Positions 7,187 through 13,655 of a stretch of 13,655 nucleotides of DNA are shown piece after piece. The stretch is from an uncultured Bacteroides sp. (lineage in GTDB: Bacteria > Bacteroidota > Bacteroidia > Bacteroidales > Bacteroidaceae): positions 1-13,655 of the forward strand of contig NZ_CAJTSC010000043.1 in the NCBI RefSeq assembly GCF_910578895.1. Direction: 5' to 3'. Position numbers and translations under genes: made by a program. Numbering within the stretch: the stretch's first letter is position 1; every line of letters begins with the position of its first letter. Under the pieces are notes generated by a model. It was not told the origin of the DNA. It saw nothing but the letters and a program-made list of their open reading frames with translations, and searched no databases.

Positions 7187-9388
7187 TTAAAATATGAGTT
7201 CCGGTATTGCCAGCCCCTTTTCCTTGCAGTACGCGCGTACCATTTCCAAGATAACGTCTCCATATTTCTCTACCCCTTTCTTTCCAAAATATGGGATGCG
7301 ATTCAGCATGGCTTTATCGGCAGGAAGCAGATTACTGATGCCTAAAATAGCTTTTTGCTGAATAACCGTATAGACAGGCAGTCCCAACCGGGATGCTTCC
7401 GAATTTCTCCATGTCACCAACCGGTTGTAAAGTATAGGATGCAATACATCCGAAGGAACCTGAACGACAGCTTCCACCGGTTCTTTCCTGTTCCGGCGTT
7501 GTGCACTCCTCTCCGCTTGGGCGGACACTCCTTTCCGCTTCAGACTGTCTTTACCGGCAGGTTCGCCTATAGACAGTATTGCTTTCTGTTTTAAGTATTC
7601 GGCAGTACGGAATCCATGTTCCGCCACATACGTCAACAGGTCGTCTTTCAAAAAGAAAAGAGCATCCAATTCATCTTTGGCAGTATTCAGTTGTTTCTTC
7701 AACTCCTTGTTATCTGTGGCAAGGATGCGTTCTCCTATCAATGCGGAATACAGCGGTTCCATCTCTTTCTTAAAGTAATTGGCTCCTGCGACAATCCGTT
7801 CCTGCAATGTATTGTCCGTGGCATAGTTTCGGGCAGCACCAATCAGACGGTTGTATTGCACACCGAACTTCAGTGCCACTTTCGTTACCTTTTCGTGAAA
7901 ACGCTCCGTTTCTTCTTTGTATGCAGCCAACTGCTTGGGATATAGTTTATAAAGATGCTCGTCAATCAATCGTACATAACGTTGCAACGCCTGCTCCAAC
8001 GGCAGGAAGTCGAACAATCCCGCCAACAACTCGTGGAAATAAGTCCGTTGCAGTGAGTGAAAGCGATGTTCGTCCGGTTCGTTCCGCCGGGCTTCTTCCG
8101 TAAAACTGTCTACTGCTTGGTCGCTGATAACGGCTTTTGCAGAAAGCGGTGCACTAAGCACCAAACCTTCCAAAGTCTTGCAACGGCTCAATGCCACATA
8201 CGTCTGTCCATGTGCAAAGGATGCGCTGGCATCGATAATGGCACGTTCAAACGTAAGCCCTTGGCTCTTGTGGATAGTAATCGCCCAAGCCAGCTTCAAG
8301 GGAAATTGCCGGAAAACACCCTCAATATCTTCTACAATCTCCTTACTCTGTTCGTCCAATACGTATTTCGCATTTGCCCACTCCTCTTCTTGCAACAAGA
8401 AAGTCTCATCGCCATCTTTAGCACGCACTTCAATACTACTGGTGGAAACAGCAGTGACTTCACCAATCATACCGTTGTAATAACGGTGCTCTCCGGACGA
8501 GTCGTTCTTTACAAACATCACCTGGGCGCCTTTTTTCAGTTCAAGAAACTCATCCGTGGGATATGAATATTCGGGAAACTTTCCGTCAATGGTGGCGCGG
8601 AAAACGTATGAACGCCCCGGAAGCTGCTCCAATTCGTAATTGTTGATGCGTTGCGCCTGGTAGTTGTGGGTGACCAAACGGATGTAACCCTCTTCCTTCC
8701 GAGGTTGGAAATCGGGCAAATAGCGGCGGTTCAACGCTTCCAGCACTTGAGAGTCGCAATGGTTTTCGCGAATACGGTTCAGCAACTTCAAAAAAGTGCC
8801 GTCACTCTGCCGATATACGGTTTTAAGTTCGATTGTGCAATATTCCGTCCGTTTCAGCGCACAACTGGAAAAGAAATAAGGAGTGTCATAATATTTCTTC
8901 AGCATCTGCCACTCTTCGTCTTTCACTACAGGAGCCAACTGCTGTAAATCGCCAATCATCAACAACTGCACACCGCCGAAAGGTTTGTGACGATCGCGGT
9001 AACGGCGGAGCATTTCATCTACCGCATCCAGTAAATCGGCACGTACCATACTGATTTCATCAATCACCAGCAGGTCCATGCTACGTATGATATTGATTTT
9101 TTCTTTACCGAAACGGAAGCGGTAAGTTGCTTTTCCATTCGTACTGAACGAGCTCTCGGGCACATACGGGGCGAATGGGATTTGAAAGAATGAATGGATG
9201 GTTACACCGCCGGCATTGATAGCCGCGATACCGGTAGGTGCGATAACAATCATACGCTTAGGGCTTTCCTGCTTGAGTTTACGCAGGAAAGTGGTTTTAC
9301 CGGTTCCGGCTTTCCCTGTCAAAAAAAGATGAGTACCTGTGCTCTCAATGAACTGCCATGCAAGCGCCAATTCGGGGTTCTGCTCCAT
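7187..9388 (-). CDS. Pif1-like superfamily 1 helicase with C-terminal HRDC domain
   Basis: The 733-residue product is a predicted ATP-driven DNA helicase of the Pif1/RecD type. Walker A is GKAGTGKTT (25-33), followed by APTGIAAINAGGVTIHSFF (50-68). Walker B is LLVIDEISMV (106-115) and motif III is GDLQQLAPV (146-154). Motifs V and VI are AITIHKSQGLTFERA (369-383) and QTYVALSR (395-402). This core ends at about 415. A helical middle region (about 430-605) and a basic linker (about 612-640) lead to an HRDC-like nucleic-acid-binding domain at about 648-725. Pif1 relatives act at stalled forks, G-quadruplexes and RNA-DNA hybrids; the exact role here is unknown. The ATG at 9388 precedes Walker A by only 24 residues, normal for compact bacterial members. 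It stands alone, convergent with the secreted-protein gene, with a structured repeat upstream. Confidence 0.9.
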   Translation of the reverse strand: MEQNPELALAWQFIESTGTHLFLTGKAGTGKTTFLRKLKQESPKRMIVIAPTGIAAINAGGVTIHSFFQIPFAPYVPESSFSTNGKATYRFRFGKEKINIIRSMDLLVIDEISMVRADLLDAVDEMLRRYRDRHKPFGGVQLLMIGDLQQLAPVVKDEEWQMLKKYYDTPYFFSSCALKRTEYCTIELKTVYRQSDGTFLKLLNRIRENHCDSQVLEALNRRYLPDFQPRKEEGYIRLVTHNYQAQRINNYELEQLPGRSYVFRATIDGKFPEYSYPTDEFLELKKGAQVMFVKNDSSGEHRYYNGMIGEVTAVSTSSIEVRAKDGDETFLLQEEEWANAKYVLDEQSKEIVEDIEGVFRQFPLKLAWAITIHKSQGLTFERAIIDASASFAHGQTYVALSRCKTLEGLVLSAPLSAKAVISDQAVDSFTEEARRNEPDEHRFHSLQRTYFHELLAGLFDFLPLEQALQRYVRLIDEHLYKLYPKQLAAYKEETERFHEKVTKVALKFGVQYNRLIGAARNYATDNTLQERIVAGANYFKKEMEPLYSALIGERILATDNKELKKQLNTAKDELDALFFLKDDLLTYVAEHGFRTAEYLKQKAILSIGEPAGKDSLKRKGVSAQAERSAQRRNRKEPVEAVVQVPSDVLHPILYNRLVTWRNSEASRLGLPVYTVIQQKAILGISNLLPADKAMLNRIPYFGKKGVEKYGDVILEMVRAYCKEKGLAIPELIF

Positions 9389-9416
9389 TATTCTTTTCGG
9401 TTTATTTTATAAGCCG

Positions 9417-9424
9417 TAAAGATA
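9417..9424 (-). promoter_or_regulatory. Possible -7 box upstream of the helicase gene
   Basis: On the minus strand this reads TATCTTTA, matching TAnnTTTG except for the final base, 28 bp before the helicase ATG. No convincing -33 element is visible at the expected distance. Spacing to the start is plausible, but the match is imperfect. Confidence 0.3.
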
Positions 9425-9485
9425 GTACAAATAAATTTTAAAAAGCATTCCAACACGCTTTCTTATTACTGCTTCGTCAGGAGTC

Positions 9486-9624
9486 GTTAAAGGAGTTAGA
9501 GAAGTTAAAGAAGTTAGAGCCGATACTCTTGTGTATGATATTGTTATAGAAGTATCGGCTTTAACGCCTAAGCCGACTTGGCGGCTGACCCCCCCTTTAA
9601 CTCTCTTTAACTCCTCTAACTCCT
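9486..9624. repeat. Structured intergenic repeat, copy 2 (inverted relative to copy 1)
   Basis: This element fills most of the 266-bp gap between the helicase and atpG. The left end has four 9-nt units, GTTAAAGGA, GTTAGAGAA, GTTAAAGAA and GTTAGAGCC (9486-9521). The right end has three related units in the opposite sense, TTTAACTCT, TTTAACTCC and TCTAACTCC (about 9596-9621). The central hairpin pairs 9518-9532 with 9546-9560, with one mismatch and two G-U pairs. A rival hairpin pairs TCGGCTT (9555-9561) with AAGCCGA (9570-9576). A run of seven C residues lies at 9589-9595. The whole lies just downstream of the last gene of the atp operon and could act as a 3' end or stability element, but there is no T-run typical of an intrinsic terminator. 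Confidence 0.85.
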
Positions 9625-9654
9625 TATATTAAATGATTGTCTCGTCCCGGACAT

Positions 9655-10539
9655 CTATTTCAGGCTGCCGCCGATAATATCCAGCAACTCGTTTGTAATT
9701 GCCTGCTGGCGACTCTTGTTATACTGCTTCGTCAGGTCCTGAATCAATTCATTGGCATTGTCCGTAGCCGCCTGCATGGCAAGCATACGGGCGGCATGCT
9801 CGGAAGTATTTGAGTCCAGCAGAACCGTATAGATTTTCTGGCTCAACACTTTAGGAAGAAGGTCCGCTATCAATTGGGGCACGGAAGGTTCCACGACATA
9901 ATCATTGTTGAAACCACTCTTTCCGGTGCTTTCGGTTGTCTCTTCAGCTACTTTATCCAAGTTGATGGGTAGATATTGGTCTCTTGTCAGGATTTGCGAA
10001 CCTATAGATTTGAAATGATGGTAAATCAGCTCCACCTTGTCAATCCGCCCTTCCAGAAACCCTTTCATCAAATGTTCGGCAAGCCCGTATGCCTGTATAT
10101 ACGAAGGTTTTTCCGCCAACTCCTGATAACTGCCCTGCGGCACAAATCCTAACTTCTTGGCAGCTTCCTCCATTTTTCTGCCTACGGGATATATCAGAAT
10201 GTTCTCTTTGCCCAACGGTTTATACTCTTCTGATATGGATTCCAACATCTTCGCCACGTTGGCATTGAATGCGCCGCATAAAGACGAGTTGGACGAGAAT
10301 ACCACAATCGCCACTCGCCCTACCGGGCGTCCAACGGTATAGGGCGACTCTATCGTAACATCCGTACCCAAAAAGTTTGTCAAAATCTCATTCAGCTTCC
10401 GTTGATAGGGCAGCATGTTCTCAATCCGCCCCTGCGCTTTATGCAGTTTGGCGGATGCTACCATCTTCATCGCCGAAGTTATCTGGCGCGTACTCTTGAC
10501 GGAGTTTATTCTATTTTTTACCTCTTTCAGTGAAGCCAT
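9655..10539 (-). CDS. atpG: F-type ATP synthase gamma subunit
   Basis: Gamma is the central rotor shaft that links the c ring to the alpha3-beta3 head. The 294-residue product has the conserved N-terminal helix with INSVKSTRQITSAMKMVASA (11-30) and the C-terminal helix containing MLAMQAATDNA (252-262) and NELLDIIGG near the end. Both helices form the coiled shaft in the known fold, and the middle section carries the Rossmann-like domain (VAIVVFSSNSSLCGAFNANV). The length is near the family norm. It is the last gene of the operon; downstream lies the helicase gene's upstream region with a structured repeat, and no clear intrinsic terminator is seen. The 58-bp spacer after atpA contains a stem-loop. 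Confidence 0.96.
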   Translation of the reverse strand: MASLKEVKNRINSVKSTRQITSAMKMVASAKLHKAQGRIENMLPYQRKLNEILTNFLGTDVTIESPYTVGRPVGRVAIVVFSSNSSLCGAFNANVAKMLESISEEYKPLGKENILIYPVGRKMEEAAKKLGFVPQGSYQELAEKPSYIQAYGLAEHLMKGFLEGRIDKVELIYHHFKSIGSQILTRDQYLPINLDKVAEETTESTGKSGFNNDYVVEPSVPQLIADLLPKVLSQKIYTVLLDSNTSEHAARMLAMQAATDNANELIQDLTKQYNKSRQQAITNELLDIIGGSLK

Positions 10540-10548
10540 TTTATACAG

Positions 10549-10596
10549 TGATTAAGGGTTAGCGATTAGCGGCAGGCAACCGATGCCCGACCGCTA
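10549..10596. repeat. Heptad repeats and stem-loop in the atpA-atpG spacer
   Basis: On the plus strand three 7-nt units follow one another: TGATTAA, GGGTTAG and CGATTAG (10549-10569). Next to them is an imperfect hairpin: TAGCGG (10567-10572) pairs with CCGCTA (10591-10596), and an inner GGCA (10575-10578) pairs with TGCC (10584-10587) around a 5-nt loop. In the mRNA this fold starts directly after the atpA stop codon. Related heptads occur in the spacer on the other side of atpA. Confidence 0.6.
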
Positions 10597-10597
10597 T

Positions 10598-12184
10598 CTA
10601 CATAAATTGCTTGGCTGCCTTTGCCGCTGTTTCTTCTATCCTCTTGCAGACATTATCATCAATGACACCCGCCTTCAGGACATCGAGTACTTCCATTTGA
10701 TAATCTCTTTCAAGAAATTCGAGGAAACTACGTTCAAACTCATTCACTTTTTCCAAAGGCACATCTTTCAACAAACCGTGTGTGCCGCAATAAAGAATGG
10801 CAATCTGCTTCTCTACGGGCATCGGGCTATATTGGGGCTGCACCAGCAAACGGGTATTCTTTTGCCCCTTGTTGATAGTCAGTGCGGTGACAGGATCCAT
10901 ATCGCCGCTGAACTTGGTAAACGCTTCCAGTTCGCGATACTGTGCCTGGTCTATCTTTAGCGTACCCGCCACTTTTTTCATCGCCTTAATCTGGGCATTA
11001 CCACCCACACGGCTCACGGAGATACCCACATCGATAGCCGGACGGTTACCTTGATTGAAGAGGTTGGTATCAAGGAATATTTGTCCGTCGGTAATGGAGA
11101 TTACGTTTGTAGGAATATAGGCGGACACGTCACCTGCCTGCGTTTCGATAATAGGAAGTGCCGTCAACGAACCACCGCCTTTTACTCTGCCTGCCAGGCT
11201 TTCGGGCAGGTCGTTCATCTCGCGCGCCACCTCTTCCTGGTTGATAATCTTTGCCGCACGCTCCAACAGACGGGAATGAAGATAGAAAATATCGCCCGGA
11301 TATGCCTCGCGTCCCGATGGACGGCGCAGGATTAGGGAAACTTCACGATATGCCACCGCCTGCTTGGACAAGTCGTCATAGACAACCAATGCATGGCGTC
11401 CGGTATCGCGGAAATACTCGCCGATGGCAGCACCGGCAAACGGAGCATAATATTGTAACGCAGCCGGATCGCCCGCCGTAGCCGCCACAACGATGGTATA
11501 ATCCATCGCACCGTATTCACGCAATGTATTTACGATGGATGCCACCGTAGAACCTTTCTGCCCGATAGCCACATAGATACAATACACGGGGTCTCCTGCC
11601 TCGTAGTTGGCACGCTGGTTTATGATTGTATCAATGGCAATCGCAGTCTTACCCGTCTGGCGGTCGCCGATAATCAACTCGCGTTGTCCGCGACCGATAG
11701 GAATCATGGCATCGACAGCCTTCAACCCGGTCTGCAACGGTTGGTTCACCGGCTGGCGGAAAATAACTCCCGGCGCTTTACGCTCCAACGGCATTTCGCA
11801 TAGCTCACCGCCTATCAACCCTTTGCCGTCCAACGGTGCGCCCAACGGGTCGATAACACGTCCCAGCATACCCTCGCCTACCATAATGGAAGCAATACGT
11901 TTGGTACGTTTTACCACGAAACCTTCCTTGACTTTATCTGTAGGACCCAATAATACGGCCCCTACGTTATCCTCTTCAAGGTTCATCACGATGGCTTTGA
12001 TACCGTTGTCAAACTCCAACAGTTCGTTTGCTTCGGCATTGTGTAGTCCGTAGATACGTGCCACGCCATCGCTGACTTGCAACACCGTACCGATTTCATC
12101 CAATTGGACACGAGTATCGATACCCTCCAACTGTTTACGCAGAATATCGGAAACTTCGCTTACTTTTATATTTTCAGACAACAT
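10598..12184 (-). CDS. atpA: F-type ATP synthase alpha subunit
   Basis: Alpha forms the non-catalytic nucleotide sites and supplies the arginine finger to the catalytic sites in beta. The 528-residue product contains Walker A GDRQTGKTA (173-181), the conserved GIDTRVQLDEIGTVLQVSDG (21-40) in the N-terminal barrel, and DDLSKQAVAYRE (270-281). The arginine finger is expected at R392 in GISVSRVGG (387-395). The sequence EMNDLPESLAGRVKGGGSL (322-340) is longer than the matching Escherichia coli loop, which accounts for part of the greater length. The stop is TAG. The gene is separated from atpH and atpG by 105 and 58 bp, both unusually long for this operon and both carrying repeats. The start gives the family-typical N-terminus MLSENIKVSEVSDIL. 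Confidence 0.97.
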   Translation of the reverse strand: MLSENIKVSEVSDILRKQLEGIDTRVQLDEIGTVLQVSDGVARIYGLHNAEANELLEFDNGIKAIVMNLEEDNVGAVLLGPTDKVKEGFVVKRTKRIASIMVGEGMLGRVIDPLGAPLDGKGLIGGELCEMPLERKAPGVIFRQPVNQPLQTGLKAVDAMIPIGRGQRELIIGDRQTGKTAIAIDTIINQRANYEAGDPVYCIYVAIGQKGSTVASIVNTLREYGAMDYTIVVAATAGDPAALQYYAPFAGAAIGEYFRDTGRHALVVYDDLSKQAVAYREVSLILRRPSGREAYPGDIFYLHSRLLERAAKIINQEEVAREMNDLPESLAGRVKGGGSLTALPIIETQAGDVSAYIPTNVISITDGQIFLDTNLFNQGNRPAIDVGISVSRVGGNAQIKAMKKVAGTLKIDQAQYRELEAFTKFSGDMDPVTALTINKGQKNTRLLVQPQYSPMPVEKQIAILYCGTHGLLKDVPLEKVNEFERSFLEFLERDYQMEVLDVLKAGVIDDNVCKRIEETAAKAAKQFM

Positions 12185-12192
12185 TTTCTTAG

Positions 12193-12286
12193 TGGTTAAT
12201 GATTGGTGATTAATGTCCGGTAATCAATGAGTGGTAATTGCCATGTACGGCTAATCATTAATTCCCAAAACATTAATCGCCAATCG
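12193..12286. repeat. Heptad repeats and long stem-loop in the atpH-atpA spacer
   Basis: The plus strand shows seven 7-nt blocks in register from 12193 to 12241, beginning TGGTTAA, TGATTGG, TGATTAA. The segment 12200-12216 is complementary to 12270-12286 at 15 of 17 positions, and the two exceptions are G-T in the plus-strand reading. A second pairing, 12196-12206 with 12251-12261, uses part of the same arm and matches at 10 of 11 positions. The spacer can therefore fold in two competing ways. The gap holds no reading frame of note. A role in mRNA processing or in setting the output of atpA is inference. Confidence 0.65.
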
Positions 12287-12289
12287 CTG

Positions 12290-12850
12290 TTATACAATTC
12301 TTCTGTTCTTGTCAATGAACTGTTGTTTCACTCTCTTTAGCTGAGTAGCCACGCTGGCATCCAAACGGAAATCATTGACATCGAATATAAATCCGCCTTC
12401 AATAGAGGGATCAACGTCTGTCCGTAACTCCATTTCGGCATGCAACAAATGAGAAGCACTGTTCCGGATACGTTCCCAAATCTCATGGCTCACGGGAACG
12501 GCAGTCGTCAGTTTCGCAATGCCGATGTGTTTATTCTTCCTGTACAATGCCAGATAGCTCAAACAAATGTATTGCAAAAACAATTCACGCCTGTTCCTTA
12601 ATACCAACATAATGAAACGGGTAAATTCACGTCCCGCAGAAGCATTGCCCACAGCTGCGGTACAGATAAGCGAGAATTTCTCCCGTGCAGACAGTACCGG
12701 GTTTTCCAATGCCTTACGCAAATCGGGATGTTTCTCGAAACTCCGGCTCAACGTACGCATTTCCGTATATAACCTGTCTTCCGCACCTGTGCTTTTGGCA
12801 TACTCCATAAGAGCTTTTGCGTATCGCATTGAAATAATTCCTATATCCAT
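12290..12850 (-). CDS. atpH: F-type ATP synthase delta subunit
   Basis: Delta (the bacterial counterpart of OSCP) sits on top of the F1 head and ties it to the peripheral b stalk. The 186-residue product begins with the typical helix ISMRYAKALMEYAKSTG (6-22), followed by a six-helix N-terminal domain (to about 110). The C-terminal domain includes TTAVPVSHE and the conserved DVDPSIEGGFIFDVNDFRLD segment, which matches the family signature DpSLIGGfii. Length is close to the family norm of about 177. The ATG at 12850 is preferred over the internal M8 because the first residues fit the known N-terminal peptide. It follows atpF by 12 bp, and a 105-bp repeat-containing spacer separates it from atpA. 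Confidence 0.93.
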   Translation of the reverse strand: MDIGIISMRYAKALMEYAKSTGAEDRLYTEMRTLSRSFEKHPDLRKALENPVLSAREKFSLICTAAVGNASAGREFTRFIMLVLRNRRELFLQYICLSYLALYRKNKHIGIAKLTTAVPVSHEIWERIRNSASHLLHAEMELRTDVDPSIEGGFIFDVNDFRLDASVATQLKRVKQQFIDKNRRIV

Positions 12851-12862
12851 TTTTTCTAAAGA

Positions 12863-13363
12863 TTAACGATTTGCCGTCAGCATTTCATCCAACATACGGT
12901 CAATCATTTCCATCTGGTCTTGCTCTTTGTCCAGATTACGACGGATTATCTTTTCCGCAATATCTACCGATAGCACGGCAACCTGACGGCGGATATCACG
13001 GATAGCCTCTTCTTTCTCTTGCTGAATCTGCTGTTTCGCATCGTCCAGTTCCTTGCGGGCTACGGCTTCCGCATGTTTGCGTGCCTCGACAATTATCTTG
13101 TCACGCTCGTGCATTGCTTCCCGCATGATGCGTCCCTGCTCCTTGTTTGCAGCAGCAATCAGTGCTTCACTCTCCTCTTTCAGTTTGGAGAGTTGGACGT
13201 TTGCCTGACGTGCCACTTCCAGCGATTGGTCTATGTAGGTCTTACGACCTTCCACCATTTTGGTAATGACAGGAAAACCGTACTTGGCAAGTATCACAAA
13301 AACCACACCGAATGAAAGGAGCATCCAGAACAGCAGGCCACTATCAGGTAATAACAACGACAT
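12863..13363 (-). CDS. atpF: F-type ATP synthase b subunit
   Basis: The b subunit is the membrane-anchored peripheral stalk that holds the stator against rotor torque. The 166-residue product has one N-terminal membrane helix at about 8-27 (GLLFWMLLSFGVVFVILAKY), followed by P31 and a short turn. The rest (about 36-155) is a long, highly charged helix rich in Glu, Lys, Gln, Ala and Arg, the expected coiled-coil dimer. The end, NLDKEQDQMEMIDRMLDEML, fits the delta-binding tip. The length is typical. It starts 13 bp after atpE and precedes atpH by 12 bp, so the three are a tight cluster. Confidence 0.95.
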   Translation of the reverse strand: MSLLLPDSGLLFWMLLSFGVVFVILAKYGFPVITKMVEGRKTYIDQSLEVARQANVQLSKLKEESEALIAAANKEQGRIMREAMHERDKIIVEARKHAEAVARKELDDAKQQIQQEKEEAIRDIRRQVAVLSVDIAEKIIRRNLDKEQDQMEMIDRMLDEMLTANR

Positions 13364-13376
13364 AACTCTATTTTAT

Positions 13377-13634
13377 TTATAAGAAAAATACCAACAGGCA
13401 CACAACAACTGCCAACAAAGCAACACCCTCAATAAGGGCAGCGGCAATAATCATGTTCATACGAATATCTCCCGATGCTTCCGGCTGACGCGCAATGGCT
13501 TCCATGGCAGAACCACCGATTTTACCAATACCTAGACCTGCACCGATAACAGCCAAACCTGCCCCCAGGGCAGCACCCAATTTACTAACTCCGACACCTG
13601 CCGCAGCAGCTTGTAATAATACAGATAGTAACAT
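13377..13634 (-). CDS. atpE: F-type ATP synthase c subunit
   Basis: The c subunit forms the membrane rotor ring that carries protons through the F0 motor. The 85-residue product is a helical hairpin: helix 1 about 8-46 with a glycine-rich stretch (13-41), polar loop ARQPEA (48-53), and helix 2 about 57-84. The ion-carrying acid is E69 in ALIEGVAL. Residues expected for Na+ binding are missing: isoleucine replaces the helix 1 glutamine, and G70-V71 follow E69 instead of the Ser-Thr pair. Proton coupling is therefore predicted. The ATG at 13634 is chosen over an in-frame TTG at 13643, because it gives the compact family form. The expected upstream neighbour atpB lies beyond the window edge. Confidence 0.94.
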   Translation of the reverse strand: MLLSVLLQAAAAGVGVSKLGAALGAGLAVIGAGLGIGKIGGSAMEAIARQPEASGDIRMNMIIAAALIEGVALLAVVVCLLVFFL

Positions 13635-13640
13635 AACTTT

Positions 13641-13648
13641 CAAATTTA
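13641..13648 (-). promoter_or_regulatory. -7-like box very close to the atpE start
   Basis: On the minus strand this reads TAAATTTG, a perfect -7 match, with only 6 bp between it and the atpE ATG. A transcript from it would be nearly leaderless, and the -33 region lies beyond the window edge. It may be a chance match in AT-rich spacer. Confidence 0.2.
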
Positions 13649-13655
13649 AAATTGT

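Noticed and set aside
6351..9624. A composite transposon or integrated element between the two repeats
   Set aside because: There is no transposase or integrase, no visible target-site duplication, and the base composition matches the neighbours. The repeats look like interspersed intergenic elements.
9480..9654. An intrinsic terminator after atpG
   Set aside because: The hairpins in repeat copy 2 are not followed by a T-run on the minus strand, so I did not call a terminator.

Overview
The window looks like chromosome of a Bacteroides-type bacterium (order Bacteroidales). Several starts are preceded by the Bacteroidales -7 box TAnnTTTG, and Shine-Dalgarno sequences are mostly absent. Two genes encode Sec-exported proteins, one of them a PorT-like outer-membrane barrel. 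The right-hand genes run atpE-atpF-atpH-atpA-atpG, an order known from Bacteroides. No phage, transposase, CRISPR, restriction or toxin genes were found. Most of the window is ordinary core metabolism.

Left block, plus strand (231-3073): pyrB and pyrI encode the catalytic and regulatory chains of aspartate carbamoyltransferase. A flavin reductase-like gene overlaps the pyrI stop by one base (TGATG), and a signal-peptide-bearing outer-membrane beta-barrel gene follows 31 bp later.

One-carbon block (3119-6282): glyA (plus) and fhs (minus) converge on one strong shared hairpin terminator. Serine hydroxymethyltransferase and formate-tetrahydrofolate ligase both feed the folate one-carbon pool. 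Each gene has a recognisable -7 box at its outer end.

Middle block (6351-9624): a small secreted protein of unknown function (plus) and a Pif1-like helicase with a C-terminal HRDC domain (minus) converge with 13 bp between them. Two copies of one non-coding repeat bracket the block in opposite orientation (about 84 bp aligned, 79 identical positions, one gap). Each copy carries a hairpin, a competing hairpin and TAACTCC-type 9-nt repeats. This repeat pair is the least explained structure in the window.

Right block, minus strand (9655-13634): the distal part of an F-type ATP synthase operon, atpE (c), atpF (b), atpH (delta), atpA (alpha), atpG (gamma). The spacers on both sides of atpA contain heptad-like GATTAGY repeats that form stem-loops; the other two spacers are only 12-13 bp. 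The c subunit lacks the usual Na+ ligands, so proton coupling is predicted.

I see no convincing undescribed multi-gene system here. The best candidates for a second look are the inverted intergenic repeats and the structured spacers around atpA.
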